The notes below the pieces were generated by a model. The model had not been told where the DNA came from and did not search any database. It saw nothing but the letters and a program-made list of their open reading frames with translations. Positions 1-7,669 of a DNA stretch of 64,000 bases are shown here, one piece after another. The DNA comes from Actinoplanes nipponensis (GTDB taxonomy: Bacteria; Actinomycetota; Actinomycetes; Mycobacteriales; Micromonosporaceae). Within the stretch, counting starts at the first letter, position 1. Each line of letters starts with the position of its first letter. The stretch is taken from assembly GCF_016862275.1 (NCBI RefSeq), contig NZ_BOMQ01000036.1:161301-225300 (forward strand), read 5' to 3'. A program made the translations under genes and the position numbers.

Positions 1-173
1 GGCGCGCCGGGCGGGGGAGGGTAGTGGCCCTGGCGCTGCATCACGTCGGCGCGGTTGACCGCCGCGGCGGTCACCTCGACGACCACCTCGCCGGCGCCCG
101 GGACCGGGTCGGGCACCTCGGTCCAGACGAGCGCTTCCGGGCCGCCGGGCTGGTCGATCGTGATCGCGTGCAT
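1..173 (-). CDS. NAD(P)H-quinone oxidoreductase, PIG3/QOR-like (5' end only)
   Basis: Only the first 57 residues are in the window; the gene continues past position 1. It is read leftward from the ATG at 173-171. The visible protein begins [17 protein letters not shown] and continues with EVPDPVPG and [18 protein letters not shown]. This is the standard N-terminus of zinc-independent quinone oxidoreductases of the medium-chain dehydrogenase superfamily, which reduce quinones with NADPH. No strong Shine-Dalgarno is seen; a CAAGCT hexamer 7 nt upstream could be a leaderless -10. The family call is good, but the substrate cannot be told from this fragment. Confidence 0.8.
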   Translation of the reverse strand, partial: MHAITIDQPGGPEALVWTEVPDPVPGAGEVVVEVTAAAVNRADVMQRQGHYPPPPGA

Positions 174-201
174 GACTGACAGCTTGCCCGAGCCGTACGA
201 C

Positions 202-252
202 AAAAAACGGAGAAGCCCGCGGGTAGCGCCCACCGCCACCCGCGGGCCTCCG
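202..252 (-). terminator. Rho-independent terminator of the GH30 gene
   Basis: An inverted repeat at 208-224 and 238-252 (CGGAGaaGCCCGCGGGT pairing with ACCCGCGGGCCTCCG) is followed, on the minus strand, by a run of six T (A run at 202-207). It lies about 30 nt downstream of the GH30 stop codon. This is one of very few T-tailed terminators in the window. Confidence 0.85.
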
Positions 253-281
253 TTGCCGGGTCTTACCCCGGCGGGCCGCGC

Positions 282-2144
282 TTATGCCGGCAAGGTCCAC
301 CGCTGGTTGGCGGCCCCGGTGCAGGTCCAGATCTGCAGCTTGGCGCCGTCCGCGGTGTTGTTGTCCTTGACGTCGAGACACTTGCCGGAGGCCGGGTTGA
401 CCAGCGTGCCGTTGCTCGCTGTCCACTTCTGGCTGGCCACCGTGTCCAGGCAGTCCCACAGGTGCACGGCGGCGCCGTCGGCCGTCGCGTTGTTCGACAC
501 GTCCAGGCACTTGCCGAGGCCGCGGACCGTGTTGTCGGCGCCGACCGTCCAGGTCTGGTTCGGGCCACCGGTGCACGACCACAGCTGCGGGAGGTTGCCG
601 TTGGCGGTGGAGCCGTCGGTCACGTCCAGGCACTTGCCGCCGAGACCGGTGATCGCGCCGGTACGCGACGCGGGCGGCGTACCCCCGCTCTGCGTCCCGC
701 CCCAGGTGAAGGTCGCCGAGGTCCTGGTCGGCAGGCTGTACACGAAGGACTGGCCGCCCCAGTTGACCTTGACCGTCTGCGCGCTGCCGCTGGTGTTGTA
801 CGCGATCAGCGCCTTGGACCCGTCGGGGTTCTTCCAGGCGACGTTCTTGACGGTGGCGTTGGCGGTCGAGTCGATCCGCACCGCCCCCGGCTTCACGAAC
901 TTGGTCAGATGACCCATCGTGTAGTACTCGATCGTGTAGTCGACCTGCCCGCTGCGGCCGTCGCCGTTGTGCACGGTGACCAGCCCGGTGCAGGTGCCGC
1001 AGCCGCCGTTGTGCGGGCCCATGTTCTGGTCCACGGCGAGGCTCCACTTGGTCCACGAGCGGGCCCAGTTGCGGGTGTAGTCGATCAGGTTGTTCATGTC
1101 CTCGGCCTGCTGGTTGCCGACCCAGGTGCCACCGGAGTGCTCGGTGAAGTACTGGTTCATGGCCGGGTACTGGTTGCGTACCGTGGAAGCCTTGCCCGGA
1201 TCGCCGCCGTAACCGTGCCAGCCCACCCCGCCGAAGTTCGGGTGGTTGCGGATGGTCGCGTCGTTGACCAGCGGCGCGCCCCAGGTGTCGTAGTCGCTGT
1301 AGTTCCAGTCGTGCACCAGCAGCTTGGTGCTCAGCCCGGCCGCCTGCAGGGCCGGCAGCAGGTCGTTCTTGGCGAACGACTGCAGGCCGGAGACGCTCCA
1401 CTGCATGGAGGGGTAACCGGGACAGCAGCCGGGTTCGTTCTGCTCGGTCACGTATTTGATGGGTACGCCCTGAGCCTGATACCCCTGGATGTACTTGACG
1501 AAGTACTGCGCGTACGCCTTGTAGTACTCGGCCTTGAGGTAGCCCTGGTCGTAGCTGTTGTTGTCCTTCATCCACGACGGCGCCGACCACGGGGACGCCA
1601 TCACGAACAGGTTGGGGTTGAGGCTGCGGGCCTGCTTGGTCAGCGCCATCACGTCGACGTCGCGGGCCAGGCTGAAGTCGTTGAGGTCGCAGCACGTGCC
1701 GTCGTACGAGTAGCTGGACCGGGCCAGGTCCGACGAGCCCAGGACGTTGCGGGTGGCGCTGACCCCGATGCCGGCGGTCGGGCTGAACAGCTTGGTCATC
1801 ACGTCGTTGCGGGTCGCGGCGGAGAGCGCCCCGCTGCCGTTGATGAGCCAGGCCGCGGTGTCGGTGAACGAAGCACCGGCGCCCTCGAACTGCTGGTACG
1901 TGGTGTTCTCGTTGACGGTGACGGTCTGGTTGGCGCTGCCGGTGCCGGAGGCGAAGCTGACCGGCGTCTGCGGCTGCAGGCCGCGGGTGACGGCGCGCCC
2001 GCCGCTGTCGCTGGTGGTGGTGAGGTAGACGGACACCTGCTCGTTGGCGGCGAACGCGCTCGGGGCGAGCACGATGCCGGCGCCGGCCGCGAGCACGACG
2101 GCGGCGGCCAGCGCGGTTCTTCTGGTTCTTCTGGGGACGGACAT
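282..2144 (-). CDS. secreted GH30-family glycosidase with C-terminal CBM13 (ricin B) domain
   Basis: 620 aa. A signal peptide (RRTRRT followed by a hydrophobic stretch, cleavage near residue 33, SAFAA-NE) sends it outside the cell. The catalytic (beta/alpha)8 domain spans about residues 70-480. The acid/base Glu is E237 in VTEQNEP and the nucleophile is probably E335 in YFTEHSGG, the GH30 arrangement (glucosylceramidase, beta-1,6-glucanase, xylanase and relatives). After a Gly/Thr linker, residues about 490-620 form a ricin B trefoil with three QxW repeats (QTW, QKW, QRW) and GKCLDV motifs, which binds polysaccharide. ATG at 2144 was chosen because GGGAG lies 8-9 nt upstream and the predicted promoter lies between it and an earlier in-frame ATG at 2231. 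Substrate specificity is not predictable. Confidence 0.92.
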   Translation of the reverse strand: MSVPRRTRRTALAAAVVLAAGAGIVLAPSAFAANEQVSVYLTTTSDSGGRAVTRGLQPQTPVSFASGTGSANQTVTVNENTTYQQFEGAGASFTDTAAWLINGSGALSAATRNDVMTKLFSPTAGIGVSATRNVLGSSDLARSSYSYDGTCCDLNDFSLARDVDVMALTKQARSLNPNLFVMASPWSAPSWMKDNNSYDQGYLKAEYYKAYAQYFVKYIQGYQAQGVPIKYVTEQNEPGCCPGYPSMQWSVSGLQSFAKNDLLPALQAAGLSTKLLVHDWNYSDYDTWGAPLVNDATIRNHPNFGGVGWHGYGGDPGKASTVRNQYPAMNQYFTEHSGGTWVGNQQAEDMNNLIDYTRNWARSWTKWSLAVDQNMGPHNGGCGTCTGLVTVHNGDGRSGQVDYTIEYYTMGHLTKFVKPGAVRIDSTANATVKNVAWKNPDGSKALIAYNTSGSAQTVKVNWGGQSFVYSLPTRTSATFTWGGTQSGGTPPASRTGAITGLGGKCLDVTDGSTANGNLPQLWSCTGGPNQTWTVGADNTVRGLGKCLDVSNNATADGAAVHLWDCLDTVASQKWTASNGTLVNPASGKCLDVKDNNTADGAKLQIWTCTGAANQRWTLPA

Positions 2145-2200
2145 GACGGGGACTCCCTTGACCGGAGGTGGGGGCCTGGCCGGGATAGGTAAGGCAGCGA

Positions 2201-2231
2201 ACAATAACCACGCCGCTCGATGTCGTGTCAA
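2201..2231 (-). promoter_or_regulatory. candidate promoter of the GH30 gene
   Basis: On the minus strand a perfect -35 TTGACA (2231-2226) is followed after 19 nt by TATTGT (2206-2201). This would give a leader of about 50 nt before the ATG at 2144. The spacer is slightly long, so this is a moderate call. Confidence 0.5.
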
Positions 2232-2380
2232 CCGTGGATGCCCAGGTCAAGGGGCATGTTTCAGCAGCTCGGGCCGCTGTTACATGGCTTAATTTAAGTT
2301 TTTGGCAAGTCCGGCACGCCAGGGCCGCGGTCCGTTCCGGGACGCCGGGACGGGATCTGGCAGACTGGGTGCGCCGTACG

Positions 2381-2468
2381 GGAGGGCTCGCCTAGTGGCC
2401 GATGGCGCCGGTCTTGAAAACCGGTGAGGCGTTACGCGTCTCCGTGGGTTCGAATCCCACGCCCTCCG
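2381..2468 (+). tRNA. tRNA-Ser (anticodon TGA)
   Basis: 88 nt class II tRNA. The acceptor stem GGAGGGC (2381-2387) pairs with GCCCTCC (2461-2467) and the discriminator is G2468. The anticodon stem CCGGT/ACCGG encloses loop CTTGAAA, giving anticodon TGA at 2415-2417. It has a long variable arm (GAGGC GTTA CGCGTCTC) typical of serine tRNAs and a T arm GTGGG TTCGAAT CCCAC. No CCA is encoded. Its 3' part is the attachment site of the element that follows. Confidence 0.97.
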
Positions 2469-2473
2469 CTCCA
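2443..2473 (+). repeat. attL: 31-bp core inside the tRNA-Ser 3' end
   Basis: The 31 bp from 2443 to 2473 (beginning CGTGGGTTCGAATCCCACGC and ending CCGCTCCA) recur exactly at 10772-10802. This copy lies in the intact tRNA-Ser next to the integrase gene, as expected for a tyrosine-recombinase element inserted in a tRNA 3' end. Confidence 0.9.
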
Positions 2474-2481
2474 AGCACGGA

Positions 2482-2525
2482 AAAGGCCCCACTGACCTGC
2501 GGTTACGCAGGACGGTGGGGCCTTT
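2482..2525. terminator. bidirectional hairpin terminator between tRNA-Ser and integrase
   Basis: AAAGGCCCCAC (2482-2492) and GTGGGGCCTTT (2515-2525) form a perfect 11-bp stem with A's on one side and T's on the other. It can end both the rightward tRNA transcript and the leftward integrase transcript. An inner CCTGCG/CGCAGG pair extends the hairpin. Confidence 0.85.
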
Positions 2526-2613
2526 CCCATCGATGGGCGAGTCTCACTTAGTCTCAGATGATCTAGCTCCAGCTCACTGGTCACGGCAAATACGCGGCAA
2601 AGTTCCGGCGGGC

Positions 2614-4010
2614 CTACCCCTCGTCCTCCTCCGCCTCCAGGGCCTCGGCGATCCGGCGGCGCGCCGCTTCGTCCTGGCCGTCGATGCACTTGGCGTAGAC
2701 CTTGAGAAGCACGTGTGCACGCTGTGACCCGCCCACTCCGCCACCTGGGTAGCGGGTACTCCCACGTTGAGCCAGAGGGACACGGCGGCGTGCCGCAGCT
2801 GATAGGGCACCTTGCCGAGCGGGGACCGCTGTTGCGCGGGAGTGAGGGCATCCTTGCGTGCCTGCCGCCAGACTCGCGAGTACGTCTCCTTCGAGACAGG
2901 ACCGCCCCCGTAACCCTGCCGAGCGAACAGCCGGCCGTCCGGCGCCGCGCCGAACTCCGCGAGGTGCCACCGAAGCGCCCGAACGAGAATCGGAGGGGCG
3001 GGGACGATTCGCGTGGCCGTCTTCGCCCGGTGCTTGAGTTCGCGGTCCTCTCGCAAGTCCGTGCTGTCGTCGCCCCAAGTCCTCCCCACATGTTGTGTCG
3101 ATCCGGTCAGCCGCAGAACGCCCCACCCGGACTCAGGCAGGTCACATTCCTCTTCGCGCAGGTGCAGCGCTTCGGCCGGCCGAAGCGCCGAGTAGTACAT
3201 GCAGGCGAAGAACGCCACCAACCGTGGAGACTTCACGCTGATCGCGGCGAGCAGGACCAGCGCTTGAGCCGGGCTGATCACAGACCTCCGGTCAACCTCC
3301 TCGGTAGATTTGGGGGCGGCCCACTGCACGAAGTCCATCGGATGCGCTTCGAGTAGCCGAAGCTCCACGGCGTATCGAAGCGCGCCGTAGAAGACGGCAC
3401 GTTTGCGGGCAATCGTGTTCGCCGCTGCTCCCTTGCCGTCGATGCGGAGGGCGAGCGTATCGAGCGCCTTACGGATCAGGGCGGCATCGGTGAGGTCCGT
3501 CAGCTTCACGGTGTGAGCCGATAGCCATTTCACCGTGGCGGCCATGTCGTCCGGCGGCGGCCCTTCCTCGCGCCGCGTGCGGTTGAAGGACCACTTGTAG
3601 AGGGCCTGCCGGATCTCGTCCGCCGACGGCGCACCTCTGTCCGTCGCGAGCAGGGCAACGGTGACGTTGGCCAGAGACTCGGCGATGCTCTTGCGCTGCT
3701 TCGGCGCGGCCCGGGACCACTTCATGTCCACGAACGCGACGGCATGGTCATACCAGGATTTCGTGTCCAGTTCGCGCGCCATCGGCTCTGGCAGGCCGCT
3801 CACCACGTCGAATGCGATGCCCTCCCGCTGCGCGGTGATCAGCCTCGACCGGAAGCTCTCGGCGAGTGCCCTGGTTTGGAACGTCTCGCCGAATTCCTCG
3901 CCCGCCACCATCCACCGGACCCGGTAGGTGCTGCGCGGCTTGCCGGTCTTGCGGTCCTTGCCCTTGTGCTCGCGGATGGCCCATACGCGCACGTCATAGG
4001 TGGTGTTCAT
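2614..4010 (-). pseudogene. int: tyrosine integrase, frameshifted before the catalytic Tyr
   Basis: Reads leftward from ATG 4010-4008. It has an N-terminal AP2-like arm-binding region (about residues 1-70), a SAM-like core-binding domain and the recombinase domain. The first Arg box (SALRPAEAL), LRHAAVSLWL and VAEWAGHS are in frame. After GHSVH the frame continues into meaningless Arg/Ser-rich sequence to a stop at 2574. The proper end, VLLKVYAKCIDGQ...ARRRIAEALEAEEDEG, with the nucleophile Tyr in VYAKC, is intact in another frame and stops at 2614. The break is a 2-nt excess at 2713-2717 (GTGTG where GTG would keep frame), a dinucleotide duplication. It may be true decay or a sequencing error. 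The start overlaps the stop of the excisionase gene (ATGA). Confidence 0.88.
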
Positions 4011-4195
4011 GCGGCTTGCGGCTCCTCACGGCTCGACAACCAGGCGTCAAAGTCGGTGCGGCGGATGCGGAGCTGCCCGTTGGGAAGCTTGTAGGTCTTG
4101 GGTGCCTGGCCGAGGGCCTTCCAGCGGAAGAACGTCGACTTAGGCACCTCCAGCTCAGCGAGAAAGTCAGTCAGGGTCAGAAAGTTGCGAGCCAT
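4007..4195 (-). CDS. xis: excisionase / helix-turn-helix DNA-binding protein
   Basis: 62 aa, MARNFLTLTDFLAELEVPK..., a MerR-like winged HTH of the HTH_17 excisionase type: LTDFLAELEVPKSTFFRW is the helix-turn-helix and LRIRRTDFDAWL the wing and last helix. GGGAGG lies 9 nt upstream of ATG 4195; an upstream in-frame ATG at 4222 is an alternative and overlaps the stop of a weak upstream frame. The stop overlaps the integrase start by ATGA, so the two are translationally coupled, as usual for int/xis pairs. Confidence 0.85.
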   Translation of the reverse strand: MARNFLTLTDFLAELEVPKSTFFRWKALGQAPKTYKLPNGQLRIRRTDFDAWLSSREEPQAA

Positions 4196-4446
4196 CGGGT
4201 CCGGCCTCCCTAGGCGGGTCATGCGGGGTGGTCAGCGTTGCGGTGACGGGTTTTCAGCGCTTCGATGTCCTCGATGGACGGTCCGGGCCGATGGCCGGGG
4301 GAAGGGCTCCTACGGGCCCGTTGAGAGCGTCGTAGCCGCTTGATCCGAAATACCCCCGGTATCAAGGCATAGCCCGGAGTGGCTGTGTGGCTCTGAGCGG
4401 ATCGGCGTTGCGTCGACCGGGTGGGTGCGACCCGCCGGAAGGGGCG

Positions 4447-4516
4447 TGCCAGAACTGCCACAACTGCCAGAACCTCGGCGGATGGGAGGGTTGTGGCGGT
4501 TGTGGCAGTTCTGGCA
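4447..4516. repeat. 18-bp inverted repeat with extra copies of TGCCA(G/C)AAC units
   Basis: TGCCAGAACTGCCACAAC (4447-4464) is repeated in perfect inverse at 4499-4516. Shorter copies (CTGCCAGAAC at 4464-4473, GGTTGTGGC at 4489-4497) lie between them. It sits just past the stop of the replication-gene remnant. On the minus strand a 53-codon frame (4523-4362) starts within the remnant's stop (ATGA) and translates the repeat as LPELPQPPQPSHP and FWQLWQFWHAP. It may be a hairpin terminator, a protein-binding site or a replication iteron. Confidence 0.6.
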
Positions 4517-4522
4517 GGGCCA

Positions 4523-5089
4523 TCACGCCGACCTCCGAACGGCGGTAATCGGGTGCACGCTGGCGGCGGGCCGGTGCACTTCCGGGTGGACCAGGAAGCT
4601 GGGCGACGGTGGTCGGCCTCCGGCCCGTTTCGGTGCGGGCGGGTCGAGCTGGCGCAGGTAGCCGTGGGCTTCGAGCACCGACAGCGGCGGGTCGAAGTCG
4701 GCGGCGGTGGGCAGCTGGGAGGACTTGAGCGCCCGGAACACCTCGCGTTTGGTGAACGCGCTCGATCCGGTGCGCTCGATCCACGCCAGGATCGTCCGGG
4801 CATTGCGGGTCGACTGGTCGGCGCTCATGTCGTCGAACGCGGCCAGGGCGTGCGCGGCGTAGTAGTCCCCGATCAACGCCGCCCGCTCGATGGTGTCGGC
4901 GTCGATGGGCTGGCCCCATCCGTCGTGCAGGTGTTCGGCCAGGTGCAACAGCCCAGCGATCCGCACAACAGCCCCGACGTACTTCGATCCCCAATCCACG
5001 ATGTGCGACCACGCCGCGCCGGGCCGCAGCCGAGGCTCCACCTGGCGTTCGCCCGAAACGATCGCTGTACGGGTACTGATCTCCGACAT
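4523..5089 (-). pseudogene. remnant of a DUF3987-type AAA/replication protein (C-terminal part only)
   Basis: From about 5050 leftward the translation contains VEPRLRPGAAWSHIVDWGS, KYVGAVVRIAGLLHLAEHL and ERAALIGDYYAAHALAAFDD. A short winged-helix-like end (NARTILAWIERT...FTKREVFRAL...LEAHGYLRQL) follows, stopping at 4523. This matches the C-terminal third of DUF3987/YfjI-like proteins found as replication proteins on actinobacterial integrative elements. The ATPase/primase part (several hundred residues) is absent, and sequence upstream of about 5090 is unrelated. It is a 5'-truncated leftover at the junction where the plus-strand cargo begins. Confidence 0.7.
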
Positions 5090-5369
5090 GACAGCGCCGA
5101 TGGCGCTGCCCGCACGCGCCGAGACCCAGGCCGACGATCCGGCCGTACGGGAACGCGCCGAGCGAATCACCCGCCGCGCCGCAGACGGCATCATCGACCA
5201 GGTTGCCGAGCTGGGCGACCTCGGCCTGGTCCGCTCCACCACCGTAGAAGTCCGGATGCACCGGGCATCGCCGCACGGTCCCTTCGTCACGGGCCGTGTA
5301 TCCGGTCCCAACGGCATGGAAGACCCCAACCGTCCGAGCACTAGACGATGGTGGGCGGCTTGCCGCTAG
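5088..5369 (+). CDS. hypothetical small protein at the cargo junction (doubtful)
   Basis: 93 codons starting MTAPMALPARAETQADD, with an Arg/Ala/Glu-rich amphipathic stretch (ERAERITRRAADGIIDQVAEL). No ribosome binding site is visible. It begins almost where the replication-gene remnant loses its homology. It could be a fragment of a gene brought by the cargo, or chance. I recognise no family. Confidence 0.25.
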   Translation: MTAPMALPARAETQADDPAVRERAERITRRAADGIIDQVAELGDLGLVRSTTVEVRMHRASPHGPFVTGRVSGPNGMEDPNRPSTRRWWAACR

Positions 5370-5434
5370 GATGCCCGGCTCCTCCGCAGTCCAGGTCGCA
5401 ACGGCACTAGGCGGACGCCATGCAGGCAGAACGC

Positions 5435-5440
5435 TACTGT
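5435..5440 (+). promoter_or_regulatory. -10 hexamer of the ATPase/TOPRIM/DUF262 operon
   Basis: TACTGT is followed by 7 nt and then ATG 5448. This spacing places the transcription start at the A of ATG and gives a leaderless mRNA, matching many other promoters in the window. No convincing -35 was found. Confidence 0.5.
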
Positions 5441-5447
5441 GTTCAAC

Positions 5448-6731
5448 ATGGCACTGATCGGCATGGGACTCGCCAACTATAGATGCTTCGTCGAGCGCCA
5501 GGATATCGAGCTGCGACCAATCACCGTTGTCCTCGGACGCAACAACTCGGGCAAGAGCGCGCTCGTACGGACCCCTCTTGTGCTTTCGACCGGTATCAGG
5601 ACTGACTCACCTTCGCCCCTCGACCTCGATTTGCTTGGCGAGGATGTTGTCGATTCCTTCACCGACTTGCTGTATGGCGGTCGGCCACATGGCAGCCTGC
5701 AACTCGATGCAAGAGTGGCTAATCCCGAGTCAACGGAATTAGCAATGTCCGCCACTGTGCAAAACATCGATGAATACCGGCAGCAGGTTGTAAGCGAGCT
5801 GACCATATCGAGTGAAGGCAGGAGCTTTTGCCTTCGCTGGCAACCGGACGGCAATCTAAGCGACCTCCGCTATGTCGTCGAAAGCGACGGCCTGACCGAA
5901 CGCGATGTTAGGGTAACGTTTGAAGGGCTATTGCCGTCCGCGATCGTCGGAGACCCAGCGAATGGCGAGCGCGATCGAGCTCTTCTTTCGATGGCGAGCG
6001 CAATCCGTGCTGGGTTCGGAGAAGTGCGTTATCTTGGACCCTTCCGGGACAGGCCGGCGCGGTATTATCGGTCCCCTGCACGGATGCCGAATAACGTTGG
6101 CCATAGTGGCGAGCATACTGCTGGCGTTCTTTCTTTGGACTTGACTCGGAATCAGGGCAAGTTGCTTCGCCAAATCAATCGCGAACTGAAAGACAGTTTG
6201 CCGGGCTGGGACGTTGATATCTTGGCGCGAGGAGGCGTTTTTAACATCGTCCTCCGATCGCAGATGGATAATACTCTGGCAATCAATCTTGCTGATACCG
6301 GCACGGGCGTTGCTCAGGCGCTGCCGATCTTTGTTCAACGCGCGCTTGACGTTCTGTATCCGTCGGCAGATCCTGTTCTTGAAATAGTCGAGCAGCCGGA
6401 ACTGCACCTTCACCCCGCGGCGCACGCTGCACTTGCCGACCTGTACCTGCGTGCCTCGTCGGTGAGCCGCCAACGATTCCTAATCGAGACACACAGTGAG
6501 ACGATCCTACTACGACTTCGTCGGAGGATTGCTGAGGGAACGGCGGATCCTGCGAACATTGCCGTGTACTTTGTGGAGAGCAATGGCGGCGCTAGTAGTA
6601 CACGAAGGATCAATATCAGCCAAGACGGCGGTTTGGACTATTGGCCGGACGGGGTCTTCTCTGAGGACTATCAGGAAACCAAGGCCCTAGCCAGTGCTCA
6701 GATTTCGAGGCTGAAGTCCAATGCGCGTTAG
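5448..6731 (+). CDS. AAA15/21 (OLD/DUF3696-like) ATPase, first gene of candidate defence operon
   Basis: 427 aa. ABC-type ATPase fold: LANYRCFVERQDIEL at the N-terminus, Walker A GRNNSGKS (residues 30-37), a signature-like LADTGTGVAQALPI (281-294), Walker B with catalytic Glu LEIVEQPELHLHP (311-323) and H-loop-like IETHSET (346-352). The C-terminus (YWPDGVFSEDYQETKAL) resembles the DUF3696 tail. There is no TOPRIM domain of its own, unlike OLD or GajA; a TOPRIM-like protein is encoded next. This is the arrangement of AriA in PARIS and of other ATPase sensors in phage defence. ATG 5448 fits the leaderless -10; GTG 5439 is possible. It overlaps the next gene by 11 nt. GC is visibly lower than in core genes. 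Function as a defence sensor is inferred. Confidence 0.88.
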   Translation: MALIGMGLANYRCFVERQDIELRPITVVLGRNNSGKSALVRTPLVLSTGIRTDSPSPLDLDLLGEDVVDSFTDLLYGGRPHGSLQLDARVANPESTELAMSATVQNIDEYRQQVVSELTISSEGRSFCLRWQPDGNLSDLRYVVESDGLTERDVRVTFEGLLPSAIVGDPANGERDRALLSMASAIRAGFGEVRYLGPFRDRPARYYRSPARMPNNVGHSGEHTAGVLSLDLTRNQGKLLRQINRELKDSLPGWDVDILARGGVFNIVLRSQMDNTLAINLADTGTGVAQALPIFVQRALDVLYPSADPVLEIVEQPELHLHPAAHAALADLYLRASSVSRQRFLIETHSETILLRLRRRIAEGTADPANIAVYFVESNGGASSTRRINISQDGGLDYWPDGVFSEDYQETKALASAQISRLKSNAR

Positions 6732-7659
6732 TCTCACTCCCGACGTTTTTGCTGAAGCCACGGCTCTCAGACCTCTTCTGAATATCCTAAACTGCTTCAC
6801 GACCGAACGACACGACTGGGCGGCAACCACGGAGATAATTGAGGCCGCGTACGGATACCTAGAGCGCGAAGCGTCGAGCATGGCGAGTACTATTGCTCAG
6901 TTGGGCGAGAAGGCAATTGTAAGCTCCGTATGGGGGAGCAATTCAGCGGACGCGGTGCAAGTAAGTGCCGAAGATTTGGAAGACGCCGCAGATGACCTTT
7001 GTCAACCAGCAGTTCTAGTTGTTGAAGATCAAGAGAATGACGGCTGCTTCGTCAAGAGTGTCGCTAGCGCACTCGGCCACACCCGACTCATTGATGCAAT
7101 CGACCGAGGATGGCTAGTGATCCGCCATGCCGGCGGTGAGCGTCTGGAACTTGTGGCCAAGAATGAGCTCCTCACCTTTCGTAGACTTTCACGAATAGCT
7201 GCCCTCTTAGATAGTGACCGTTGGACTCCCTCAGACCGCACCAATAATCATGTGAAAGCTGAGCGGCTGACTGCCCTCGGAATTTCGGTACACGTGCTAG
7301 AGCTTCGCGAAGCCGAGAACTACGTTCCGAGCCGGATCCTTGCTCTGATTGGAAAGCCTGCGGAAACATCCAAGAAGCTGGAGGCGCTGAAAAGCCTTAC
7401 CCCCAGCCAAAGAGGCTATTACGATATGAAATTCGGATTCGGCCCTGTTGCGAGTCCCCCGAGAATTAGGGCAGAGCAAACGGAACTCTTCTCTACGATC
7501 GACATGCCAACGTTGCTTCGGTTGCGCGGCGGGTTCGGACGTAAAGTCCTTGCCGCTATGTATGAAAATCGTGCCCGCCTGAAACAATCCGACTTAGCAG
7601 CACTGGGCGTTGAGCAGGAGCTCGAAGAGATGCTCATGCGCATTGAGAGCTTGGTATAG
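6721..7659 (+). CDS. TOPRIM/DUF4435-like putative nuclease, second gene of candidate defence operon
   Basis: 312 aa, not recognised with certainty. Motifs fit a TOPRIM-type acidic site: VLVVEDQEND (E102, D107), then LLDSDR (D164, D166), then REAENYVP (196-203), which resembles the ENYL motif of DUF4435 and AriB proteins. The order and spacing (about 60, then 33 residues) are right for the fold. The N-terminal 90 residues and the C-terminal helical region (residues 205-312) match nothing I know. The ATG lies inside the last codons of the ATPase gene (ATGCGCGTTAG), so the two are translationally coupled and probably interact. It has the low GC of its neighbours. The nuclease role is inferred from motifs and context only. 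Confidence 0.8.
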   Translation: MRVSLTPDVFAEATALRPLLNILNCFTTERHDWAATTEIIEAAYGYLEREASSMASTIAQLGEKAIVSSVWGSNSADAVQVSAEDLEDAADDLCQPAVLVVEDQENDGCFVKSVASALGHTRLIDAIDRGWLVIRHAGGERLELVAKNELLTFRRLSRIAALLDSDRWTPSDRTNNHVKAERLTALGISVHVLELREAENYVPSRILALIGKPAETSKKLEALKSLTPSQRGYYDMKFGFGPVASPPRIRAEQTELFSTIDMPTLLRLRGGFGRKVLAAMYENRARLKQSDLAALGVEQELEEMLMRIESLV

Positions 7660-7669
7660 GAGAGAGCAC

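Noticed and set aside
462..2192. Long plus-strand open frame opposite the GH30 gene
   Set aside because: High-GC shadow of the minus-strand gene; Val/Gly/Arg-rich with no domain.
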